From Mesorhizobium muleiense (GTDB lineage: Bacteria > Pseudomonadota > Alphaproteobacteria > Rhizobiales > Rhizobiaceae): a DNA stretch of 64,000 bases. This document shows, one piece after another, positions 57,152 through 64,000 of this stretch. Both the position numbers and the translations under genes were made by a program. Numbering within the stretch: position 1 is the stretch's first letter; each line of letters starts with the position of its first letter. Location of the stretch: contig NZ_FNEE01000003.1 of the NCBI RefSeq assembly GCF_900099905.1, forward strand, positions 248,001 to 312,000. The letters are read 5' to 3'. Under the pieces are notes generated by a model, which worked only from the letters and a program-made list of their open reading frames with translations, was not told where the DNA came from and made no database searches.

Positions 57152-58162
57152 TTACACGTCGGTTTCGGTCTTCAGCGGCCTTGTCATCAGCGCCGACACA
57201 GCCTGGCGGATGGTGATCGTGCCGTCCAGTATGGCGGCGACGGCGGTGATGATCGGCGCGTCGATGTTGCGCTCGGTGGCGATGCGGGCGGCGATCGCCG
57301 CCGTCGGCACCCCTTCGGCCAGGGGCAGCCCGGCAAGCGGCTTGCCTTGCCCCAGCGCCAGCCCGTAGGCGAAATTGCGCGACTGGGCGGACGAGCAGGT
57401 GAGCAACAGGTCGCCGAGACCGGAAAGTCCCATCAGCGTTTCCGGCCTCGCGCCGAAGGCGGCGCCGATGCGGCGCAATTCGACAAAGCCGCGCGTCACC
57501 ATGGCGGCCTGGGCGCTGGCGCCGAGCTCGGCGCCGGTGACCGCACCGGCGGCAATGGCGAAGACGTTCTTCAGCGCGCCGCCGATCTCGACGCCGATGA
57601 GGTCGTCGCTCGAATAGCAGCGCAGATTCTGCGCCGAAAAGCGCGCGGCCAGGTCGGCCGCCAGACCCTCATTGCCGGCGGCGACCACCACGGCCGTCGG
57701 CAGCCCCCTGGCGACGTCAGTGGCGAAGCTCGGCCCGGACAGGGCGGCGACCGGATTTTCAGGCAGGGTCTCTCCAGCGACCGCCGACAGCAATGCGCCG
57801 GTGTCGCGCTCGATGCCCTTTGCGCAGAGGACCAGCGGGACGTCCTTCGGCATATGGGCTTTCGCGGTGGCCAGCATGGCGCGCAGCGACTGCGCCGGCC
57901 CCACCGCCAGAACGCAGTCGGCGCCGTCGAGCGCAGCCTCGATGTCGCTCGTTGCCACGATGCCGGCCTGGAGCGCGATGCCCGGCAGATAGCGCGGATT
58001 TTCGCCACGGTCGATCGCGGCGACGGTCTCCGGGTCGCGCGCATAAAGGCGGACGAAATGGCCGGCGCGCAGCATGGCCAGCGCCAGCGCCGTGCCCCAG
58101 GCACCGCCGCCGAGCACGGCAATGCGCCAGCCGCTTGGTACCTCGTGCCCGCTGCCGCTCAT
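57152..58162 (-). CDS. gpsA: NAD(P)-dependent glycerol-3-phosphate dehydrogenase
   Basis: At 336 residues, it has [73 protein letters not shown] (catalytic Lys), [14 protein letters not shown], and [20 protein letters not shown]. It reduces dihydroxyacetone phosphate for phospholipid synthesis. The start overlaps the tsaD stop by four bases, so the tsaD-gpsA pair is cotranslated. Confidence 0.97.
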   Translation of the reverse strand: MSGSGHEVPSGWRIAVLGGGAWGTALALAMLRAGHFVRLYARDPETVAAIDRGENPRYLPGIALQAGIVATSDIEAALDGADCVLAVGPAQSLRAMLATAKAHMPKDVPLVLCAKGIERDTGALLSAVAGETLPENPVAALSGPSFATDVARGLPTAVVVAAGNEGLAADLAARFSAQNLRCYSSDDLIGVEIGGALKNVFAIAAGAVTGAELGASAQAAMVTRGFVELRRIGAAFGARPETLMGLSGLGDLLLTCSSAQSRNFAYGLALGQGKPLAGLPLAEGVPTAAIAARIATERNIDAPIITAVAAILDGTITIRQAVSALMTRPLKTETDV

Positions 58163-59247
58163 GCCTTGGCTCCGCGCCGGCCCGAGCCGACCATCGGAGC
58201 GGAGATGCTGTCCAGCGGCCAGCGCGAACGCGGCACGAAATCAGCGGTGTTTTCACCCGATATGCCGGCGCGCAGCCGCTCGATGCCGGCCCAGGCGATC
58301 ATCGCCGCATTGTCGGTGCAGAGCTTGAGCGGCGGCGCGACGAAAGCAAAACCGGCCTTCTCGCACAGGGCTTCGAGTGTCGTCTTGATCGTCCGGTTGG
58401 CGGCGACACCGCCTGCAACGACGAGCGCAGGCTTCAGCTCGCTCGGAAACTCCTGGCGGAAACGGTTCAGTGCCCTCGAAACACGGTCATCCAGCGCATC
58501 CGCAACCGCCGCCTGGAAGGAGGCGCAGATGTCGGCGACGTCCTGGTCGCTCAAAGGGGCAATGGCCGTCGCTGCCTGGCGCACGGCGGTCTTCAGCCCG
58601 GAAAAGGAAAAATCGGGCTGCGCCGAGCCCTTCATCGGCCGCGGGAAGGCGAAGCGCGCGGCGTCGCCGGTCGCCGCCGCCTTCTCGACATTCGGCCCGC
58701 CTGGATAGGGCAGGCCGAGCATCTTGGCCGTCTTGTCAAAAGCTTCGCCGAGCGCATCGTCGATGGTCGTCGCCCAGCGCTGGTAGTCGCCAACGCCGCG
58801 CACCGCGACGATCTGCGTGTGGCCGCCGGACACCAGCAGCAACAGATAGGGAAAGTCGAGCCCGTCGGTCAGCCGCGCGGTCAGCGCATGGCCTTCGAGG
58901 TGGTTGATGGCGATCAGCGGCTTGTTCGCCGCGGCTGCGATCGCCTTGGCCGTCATCAGCCCGACGATCAGGCCGCCGACGAGGCCGGGGCCGGCGGTCG
59001 CAGCGATCGCGTCGATATCGGCGAGATCGACGCCTGAATCGGCAAGCGCGGCCTCGATGATGCCGTCCAGCGCCTCGACATGGGCGCGCGCGGCGATTTC
59101 CGGGACGACGCCGCCGAAGGCGGCATGCTCTTCAATCTGGCTGAGCACGATATCAGACAGGATTTTCGGCGCGCCGCCGCCGTCCAGCGCTACGACGCTG
59201 GCGGCGGTCTCGTCACAACTCGTCTCAATGCCCAGAACGCGGATCAA
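58159..59247 (-). CDS. tsaD: tRNA N6-adenosine threonylcarbamoyltransferase TsaD
   Basis: The 362-residue ASKHA ATPase has [50 protein letters not shown] (metal His pair), [28 protein letters not shown], and [13 protein letters not shown], with the third Asp in [10 protein letters not shown]. It makes t6A37 with TsaB/C/E, the substrate for MtaB (3222-4559). A C-terminal tail ([15 protein letters not shown]) is slightly longer than usual. Confidence 0.97.
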   Translation of the reverse strand: MIRVLGIETSCDETAASVVALDGGGAPKILSDIVLSQIEEHAAFGGVVPEIAARAHVEALDGIIEAALADSGVDLADIDAIAATAGPGLVGGLIVGLMTAKAIAAAANKPLIAINHLEGHALTARLTDGLDFPYLLLLVSGGHTQIVAVRGVGDYQRWATTIDDALGEAFDKTAKMLGLPYPGGPNVEKAAATGDAARFAFPRPMKGSAQPDFSFSGLKTAVRQAATAIAPLSDQDVADICASFQAAVADALDDRVSRALNRFRQEFPSELKPALVVAGGVAANRTIKTTLEALCEKAGFAFVAPPLKLCTDNAAMIAWAGIERLRAGISGENTADFVPRSRWPLDSISAPMVGSGRRGAKA

Positions 59248-59304
59248 TTCGTTGCCATCCCTGGAGATTGTGCAACCAGGCTTTCCCCGTTAGGAGAAAG
59301 CCCA

Positions 59305-59446
59305 AGGTCTGTTGATATTCAGGTGATGCCGGCCTGCAAATAGCGGGTTCCTGCGCTTCCGGTGCTCACGTACTCAAAGTACGCTCCGCTCCGGTTCTCG
59401 GAAACCACCATTTTCGGCTCGGCCTGACCTGAATCTCAACAGACCT
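59305..59446. repeat. RIME-like palindromic repeat, family A, copy 3
   Basis: 142 bases, ends AGGTCT..TTGATATTCAGGT and ACCTGAATCTCAACAGACCT; core as in copies 1 and 2. It lies between the divergent tsaD and hemC genes, 57 bases from tsaD and 30 from hemC, so it occupies nearly the whole promoter region of both. Confidence 0.9.
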
Positions 59447-59476
59447 CTATCTGCCGGTTATCACGGACAGCGCGCC

Positions 59477-60403
59477 ATGCAAACAACCTTGAAAATCGGA
59501 ACACGCGGCAGCCCGCTGGCGCTGGCGCAGGCGCATGAAACGCAGGCGCGGCTGATGGCCGCTCACCGTATGCCGGTTGAGGCATTCGAGGTGGTCGTCA
59601 TCTCGACCAGCGGCGATCGCATCCAGGACCGGCCGCTGTCGGAAGCCGGCGGCAAGGGGCTGTTCACCAAGGAAATCGAGGAGGCGCTGCTGGCGCGCCG
59701 CATCGACATCGCCGTGCATTCGTCGAAGGACATGCCGACGGTGTTGCCCGACGGGCTGGAACTGTCTGCCTTCCTGCCGCGCGAGGATGCCCGCGACGCC
59801 TTCGTCGGCAAGGCGGCCAAAACGATCGCCGGATTGCCGCACGGCGCGAAGGTCGGTTCGTCGTCGCTCCGACGCCAGGCGCTGATCCGGCGGATGCGGC
59901 CGGATCTCGACGTGGTGATGTTCCGCGGCAATGTGCAGACGCGGCTGCGCAAGCTCGACGAGGGCGTCGCCGACGGTACCATCCTTGCCTATGCCGGGCT
60001 GAAGCGGCTCGGGCTCGAAGATGTCGTCACCGACCTGATGCCGCTCGACAGCTTTCCGCCGGCGCCGGGGCAAGGCGCGATCTGCATCGAAAGCCGCATC
60101 GGCGACCTCGATGTGGAAAGAATGCTGACGGCAGTCCACGACGTGCCGACCGGGCAGGCGCTGGCCTGCGAACGCGCTTTCCTGGCGGCGCTCGACGGTT
60201 CCTGCCGCACGCCGATTGCCGGCCATGCGACGATATCGGCCGGAACCGTGTTCTTCGGCGGACTGATCATCTCGCCGGACGGCGTGCAATCCCATGAGGT
60301 CAAGGCGGAAGGCCCGGCGCAGGATGCCGCGCGCATCGGCGACGAAGCCGCCAGGACCGTGCGGGCCAAGGCCGGCGAAAAATTCTTCGACGACTGGGCC
60401 TGA
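59477..60403 (+). CDS. hemC: Hydroxymethylbilane synthase
   Basis: The 308-residue protein shows [90 protein letters not shown], and the cofactor cysteine in [13 protein letters not shown]. It polymerises porphobilinogen. hemD starts two bases after the stop, a common coupling. Confidence 0.97.
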   Translation: MQTTLKIGTRGSPLALAQAHETQARLMAAHRMPVEAFEVVVISTSGDRIQDRPLSEAGGKGLFTKEIEEALLARRIDIAVHSSKDMPTVLPDGLELSAFLPREDARDAFVGKAAKTIAGLPHGAKVGSSSLRRQALIRRMRPDLDVVMFRGNVQTRLRKLDEGVADGTILAYAGLKRLGLEDVVTDLMPLDSFPPAPGQGAICIESRIGDLDVERMLTAVHDVPTGQALACERAFLAALDGSCRTPIAGHATISAGTVFFGGLIISPDGVQSHEVKAEGPAQDAARIGDEAARTVRAKAGEKFFDDWA

Positions 60404-60404
60404 C

Positions 60405-61121
60405 ATGCGTCGCGTCCTGGTGACGAGGCCGGAGCCGGGCGCCTCGCGCACGGCACAGCGGCTCGAGGACCTGGGTTTTAAGCCGATCCTGCTGCCGCTG
60501 ACCGAAACGGTGGCGCTGCCGGTTGACCCGGACAGGGTCGCAGCCAATGCCGCGGCCGTTGCCGTCACCAGCGCCAATGCCGTGCGCCATGCGCCGAAAG
60601 AAATCAGCGCGGCGCTCGCCGGTTTGCCTTGCCATGCCGTCGGCAGACGGACAGCGCAGGCCGCCCGTGCGGCCGGGTTTCTGTCGGTCAGCGAAGGGCC
60701 GGGCGATGCCGAGGCGCTGGCGGATGCGCTTGCCGGCGATTACGCTGGACAAACCATCGTCTATCTGTGCGGGCGGGTGCGTTATTCGGGTTTCGAGCAG
60801 CGGCTGCAGCCGGCAGGCGTTCAGGTTCGCGCCGTCGAGACCTATGACACTGTCGCGCTGGATTATTCCGACGGGGCCGTTCTTGCGCGCTTGTCCGGCC
60901 TGCCGGTCGAGGCGGTGCTGCTCTATTCGGCCAAGGCCGCCACAGCGCTGCAGGCGCTGGCTGGGCGGCCGGCGCTGCGTGAGCTGTTTAAAAACACATG
61001 TTTTTTTGCGCTGTCCGGACGTATCGCCGCAGCCTTGGAGACTGTTGCCTCAGAACAGCTCCGCGTTGCGCCGGAGGCCAGCGAGGAGGCCCTGCTGGAG
61101 CTTTTGCGGACGTCGCCTTGA
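60405..61121 (+). CDS. hemD: Uroporphyrinogen-III synthase
   Basis: The 238-residue product, weakly conserved as is usual for HemD, has VLVTRPEPGASRTAQRLEDLGF, PILLPLTETVAL, VAVTSANAVRH, AVGRRTAQAARAAGF, ALADALAGDYAGQTIVYLCGRVRY, and YDTVALDYSDGAVLARL in the order typical of the two-lobed fold. It closes hydroxymethylbilane with D-ring inversion. Genomic position between hemC and a Mic60-like gene supports it. Confidence 0.92.
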   Translation: MRRVLVTRPEPGASRTAQRLEDLGFKPILLPLTETVALPVDPDRVAANAAAVAVTSANAVRHAPKEISAALAGLPCHAVGRRTAQAARAAGFLSVSEGPGDAEALADALAGDYAGQTIVYLCGRVRYSGFEQRLQPAGVQVRAVETYDTVALDYSDGAVLARLSGLPVEAVLLYSAKAATALQALAGRPALRELFKNTCFFALSGRIAAALETVASEQLRVAPEASEEALLELLRTSP

Positions 61122-61212
61122 CCCCGTGTCATCACGCCGCCCCTTTTCACCGCTTGGTGATGTGCTAGACCCTTTCTGAACCATCCCGAAGCGAAATTTG
61201 CGGAGCCCAAGC

Positions 61213-62706
61213 ATGGTCAAGACGCCGAAGATGCGGCATTCGAAAAGCCGTCGCGAGCCGGTGACCATCGAGCTCGATCCCGGCGCTGTCTCGCGCGTTG
61301 CCGACGAGGATGCCGCCAACGGGCGGACCGACGAGGCGAAGGCGGAGGAGGCGGCAAGCGCGTCGCAGCCGGAAGCGCCTGAAGAACCCGTCCATGCCGA
61401 CCAGACCGACATCGAGCCGTGGGAACATACCGAAGCGGCCCCGCCGGCCGGGTCGGAACAGCCGGCAGAGGGTGGCGCCAAAACTCCTGAAGGGCCCAAA
61501 CCGACTTATCCGGCCGGCTCGGGGGGACCGGCGGAGCGGGCCTTCGACTACAGTTTCGATGACGCATCGGCCAAGGACGCTTCGGCCAAGGCGGGCGCCG
61601 CAGACGCGCCGAAGGAAACCCAGGCAGGGACTGAAGACATGGCAGCGCAGCCGAAGCGTGGCGGCATCAACGGCATCGCCGCCGGCATTATCGGCGGCGT
61701 CATCGCGCTGGCTGCCGCCGGAGGGCTGCAGTTTGCCGGCCTGCTCGGCGCGCCAGGGGCTGGCGATTCGTCCTCGGGCGGCGTGTCGCTCGATGGCGTC
61801 AATAGCGAAATCGCTGCGCTGAAGAGCGAGATTGCCGGGCTCAAGGATACAGCCGGCAACAATGACGCCTCGGCCAAGGTGGACGGGCTGTCGTCAGCGC
61901 TGGATCAGGTCAAGACGGATGTTGCGGCGCTGAAATCGGCGATCGAGCAGGGCGGAGCAGGCGACACTGCCGGGCTTGCAGCCCTCGGCGACAAGGTCAG
62001 GCAGATCGAGACGGCGGTTGCGGCGCTTGGCCAGACCGGCAACACGGCGCCGGTCGATCTCGGACCGCTCAATGAAAAGCTGGCCGGGCTCGACGCGGCG
62101 GTGAAATCCGCCGGCGAGGCGGCGAAGGCACAGGACGGCCGGCTTGCGGCGCTGGAACAGTCGGTGTCTCAGCTTTCCGGCAAGGTCGAGGCACAGGCCG
62201 GGCAGCCCAAGGTTGCGCTCGCCATCGCCGCATCGGCGCTGAAGGCAGCACTCGATCGTGGCGCGCCATTCGCCGCCGAACTCGAAACCTTTACGGCGAT
62301 TTCGCCGGATGCTCCAGAGATCGCAGCCTTGCGTGCCTACGCCGAAAAGGGCGTTCCGACCCGGTCGGAGATCGCAACCGAAATGCCTGCCGCCGCCAAT
62401 GCCATGGTCGCTGCCTCCGAGCCCGTCGACCAGAATGCCGGCTTCCTGCAAAACCTGCTGTCGAGCGCGCAATCGCTGGTCAAGGTCAGGCCGATTGGTG
62501 CCGTCGAAGGCGCTGGCGCACCGGAAGCCGTCGCCCGCATGGAGGTAGCGGTCAATCAGGGCGATTACGCCAAGGCGCTCAGCGAATACGATACGCTGCC
62601 CGAGGCGGTGAAGGCTGCCGGCGCCGAATTTGCCGGCAAACTGAAGGCGCGAATCGAGGTCGAGAAGCAGGTCGACGCGTTGATCGCCAGTGCGATGAAG
62701 GCGTGA
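61213..62706 (+). CDS. Mic60/mitofilin-like inner-membrane protein
   Basis: From the ATG at 61213 the product is 497 residues: a charged, disordered N-terminal half rich in Asp/Glu/Ala/Pro, one transmembrane helix (GIAAGIIGGVIALAAAGGLQF, near 160), a long coiled coil (EIAALKSEIAGLKDT, VDGLSSALDQVKTDVAALKS, and so on to about 330), and a C-terminal mitofilin-type domain ending LVKVRPIGAVEGAGAPEAVARMEVAV. Alphaproteobacterial Mic60 genes sit between hemD and hemY, as here, and act in membrane curvature. The gene is 91 bases from hemD. Confidence 0.85.
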   Translation: MVKTPKMRHSKSRREPVTIELDPGAVSRVADEDAANGRTDEAKAEEAASASQPEAPEEPVHADQTDIEPWEHTEAAPPAGSEQPAEGGAKTPEGPKPTYPAGSGGPAERAFDYSFDDASAKDASAKAGAADAPKETQAGTEDMAAQPKRGGINGIAAGIIGGVIALAAAGGLQFAGLLGAPGAGDSSSGGVSLDGVNSEIAALKSEIAGLKDTAGNNDASAKVDGLSSALDQVKTDVAALKSAIEQGGAGDTAGLAALGDKVRQIETAVAALGQTGNTAPVDLGPLNEKLAGLDAAVKSAGEAAKAQDGRLAALEQSVSQLSGKVEAQAGQPKVALAIAASALKAALDRGAPFAAELETFTAISPDAPEIAALRAYAEKGVPTRSEIATEMPAAANAMVAASEPVDQNAGFLQNLLSSAQSLVKVRPIGAVEGAGAPEAVARMEVAVNQGDYAKALSEYDTLPEAVKAAGAEFAGKLKARIEVEKQVDALIASAMKA

Positions 62707-62716
62707 GGGAAACCCG

Positions 62717-64000
62717 ATGATTCGCATTCTGCTTTTCCTCGTCGTGGTTTTCGCTCTCGGGCTGGGTTTCGCCTGGCTGGCCGACCGGCCGGGCGAGATG
62801 GTCGTCACCTTCAGCGGCTACCAATACCAGGTCAGCCTGATGGTGGCGGCGGTGGCGGTCGTTGCCGTGGTTGCCGCGGTGATGATCGTCTGGTGGCTGC
62901 TCAAGGCGCTGTGGAACAGCCCCTACACCATCTCGCGCTATTTCCGCGTGCGCCGTCGCGATCGTGGCTATCAGGCGCTGTCGACCGGCATGATTGCCGC
63001 CGGCGCCGGTGACGGGGCGCTCGCCCGCAAGAAGACCAAGGAAGCGGCAAAGCTGATCCGCTCCGACCAGGAGCCGCTGATCCAATTGCTGGAGGCGCAA
63101 GCCTCGCTGCTCGAAGGCGACCATGAGGGTGCCCGCGAAAAGTTCGAGACCATGCTCGACGATCCCGAAATGCGGCTGCTCGGCCTGCGCGGGCTTTATC
63201 TCGAGGCCGAACGCCTCGGCGACCGCAACGCGGCGCGGCACTACGCCGGCCGCGCTGCGGCGATGGCGCCGCAACTGGCCTGGGCCGCCGAATCTACGCT
63301 GGAAGACCTGACCGGGCGCGGCGACTGGGACGGCGCGCTGAAACTGGTCGAGGCGCAGAAATCGACGCGGCAGATCGAGCGCGATGCCGCCAACCGGCGT
63401 CGCGCCGTGCTGCTCACCGCCAAGGCGCAGGGGCTGATCGACAGCGATCCCAATGCCGCCAAAACCGCTGCTCTGGAGGCCAACCGGCTGCGGCCGGATT
63501 TCGCGCCGGCGGCGGTGAACGCAGCCAAACTGCTGTTCAGACAGAATGATGTGCGCAAGGGCGCGAAGATCCTCGAAACGGCGTGGAAAGCCGAGCCGCA
63601 TCCAGAGATCGCCGAGCTTTACACCCACGCCCGGCCAGGCGATGCCGTGCTCGACCGGCTGAACCGGGCGAAGAAGCTGCAGGAGATGAAGAAGAACCAC
63701 GCCGAATCGTCGCTGGCGGTGGCGCGCGCCGCGCTCGACGCGCAGGACTTTTCAACCGCCCGCAAAGAGGCCGAGGCGGCTATCCGCATGGATCGCCGCG
63801 AAGGCGCCTATCTGCTTCTGGCCGACATCGAGGAGGCCGAGACCGGCGATCAGGGCAAGGTGCGGCAGCTTTTGTCCAAGGCAGTGCGTGCACCGCGCGA
63901 TCCGGCCTGGGTCGCCGACGGCGTCGTTTCCGAACGCTGGGCGCCGATGTCGCCGATCACCGGCAAGCTCGACGCCTTCGAGTGGCGTGCGCCGATGGAG
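62717..64000 (+). CDS. hemY: HemY-family TPR membrane protein (3' end outside window)
   Basis: The frame is open from the ATG at 62717 to the window end (428 codons, no stop). It has two N-terminal transmembrane helices (ILLFLVVVFALGLGFAWLA, SLMVAAVAVVAVVAAVMIVWWLL), NSPYTISRYFRVRRRDRGYQALSTGMIAAGAGD (HemY_N signature), and helical repeats (IQLLEAQASLLEGDHEGARE, MRLLGLRGLYLEAERLGDRNAARHYA). HemY is a protoporphyrin-pathway-linked membrane protein of debated function. It follows the Mic60-like gene by 10 bases. Confidence 0.92.
   Translation, partial: MIRILLFLVVVFALGLGFAWLADRPGEMVVTFSGYQYQVSLMVAAVAVVAVVAAVMIVWWLLKALWNSPYTISRYFRVRRRDRGYQALSTGMIAAGAGDGALARKKTKEAAKLIRSDQEPLIQLLEAQASLLEGDHEGAREKFETMLDDPEMRLLGLRGLYLEAERLGDRNAARHYAGRAAAMAPQLAWAAESTLEDLTGRGDWDGALKLVEAQKSTRQIERDAANRRRAVLLTAKAQGLIDSDPNAAKTAALEANRLRPDFAPAAVNAAKLLFRQNDVRKGAKILETAWKAEPHPEIAELYTHARPGDAVLDRLNRAKKLQEMKKNHAESSLAVARAALDAQDFSTARKEAEAAIRMDRREGAYLLLADIEEAETGDQGKVRQLLSKAVRAPRDPAWVADGVVSERWAPMSPITGKLDAFEWRAPME

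Overview
The window is a 64 kb stretch of chromosome from an alphaproteobacterium of the order Hyphomicrobiales (Rhizobiales), most likely Mesorhizobium or a close relative. The evidence is the high GC content, the rhizobial arrangement mdh-sucC-sucD-sucA-sucB-lpdA, the glnK-amtB-ftsK-lolA-xthA order, the hemC-hemD-Mic60-hemY cluster, and several families of short palindromic repeats of the kind that crowd mesorhizobial intergenic DNA. It is mostly housekeeping core genome. I see no prophage, insertion sequence, CRISPR array, rRNA or tRNA.

Layout. 1-5443 (minus strand): dapF-mtaB-ftsY-yciB-PPOX protein-FMN reductase, tightly spaced. 5620-9442: a DUF1328 membrane peptide, a metallo-beta-lactamase-fold hydrolase, an Omp19-like lipoprotein, zapE and a broken acetyltransferase gene. 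9680-20850: malate dehydrogenase, succinyl-CoA synthetase and the 2-oxoglutarate dehydrogenase complex. This cluster is interrupted between sucC and sucD by a cupin gene and a decayed CopG/PIN toxin-antitoxin pair, and between sucB and lpdA by a secreted protein and an SDR. 20943-23698 (minus): a Pro/Ala/Glu-repeat membrane protein, a TraB/GumN protein and xerC. 23831-31227: rimM-trmD, rplS and leuC, with a TSUP permease, an ABC binding protein and permease lacking an ATPase, and a methyltransferase in between. 31278-35288: two GGDEF diguanylate cyclases and small secreted proteins. 35676-39180: sdhCDAB. 39270-43141: yceH, an OsmC protein, YciI, a TerB-like membrane protein and a UbiH-family monooxygenase. 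43300-51220: tesB, glnK-amtB behind a sigma-54 promoter, ftsK, lolA, xthA. 51430-53911: a cyclic-nucleotide-binding protein, a CenR/OtpR-type response regulator, an L,D-transpeptidase and a DUF1127 peptide. 54076-59247: a LysR regulator, DUF1761, an ETF-beta lysine methyltransferase homologue, an EVE protein, YciI, gpsA and tsaD. 59477-64000: hemC-hemD-Mic60-like-hemY, running off the end.

Functionally the window holds most of the second half of the TCA cycle (2-oxoglutarate dehydrogenase complex, succinyl-CoA synthetase, succinate dehydrogenase, malate dehydrogenase), nitrogen sensing and ammonium uptake, cell-envelope and division functions (ftsK, yciB, zapE, lolA, L,D-transpeptidase) and translation/tRNA modification (rimM, trmD, rplS, mtaB, tsaD).

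The most unusual signal is in the repeats. Six families of short repetitive elements are present. One copy lies inside the ftsY coding sequence and is translated. Several others begin or end inside the stop codon of a neighbouring gene, so the repeat supplies the stop. A second notable signal is three perfect TTAA-N7-TTAAC (CtrA-type) sites, upstream of ftsK, of glnK and of a small secreted protein. I did not find a clearly novel multi-gene system; the repeat/gene-end relationship and the CtrA sites are the observations I would follow first.
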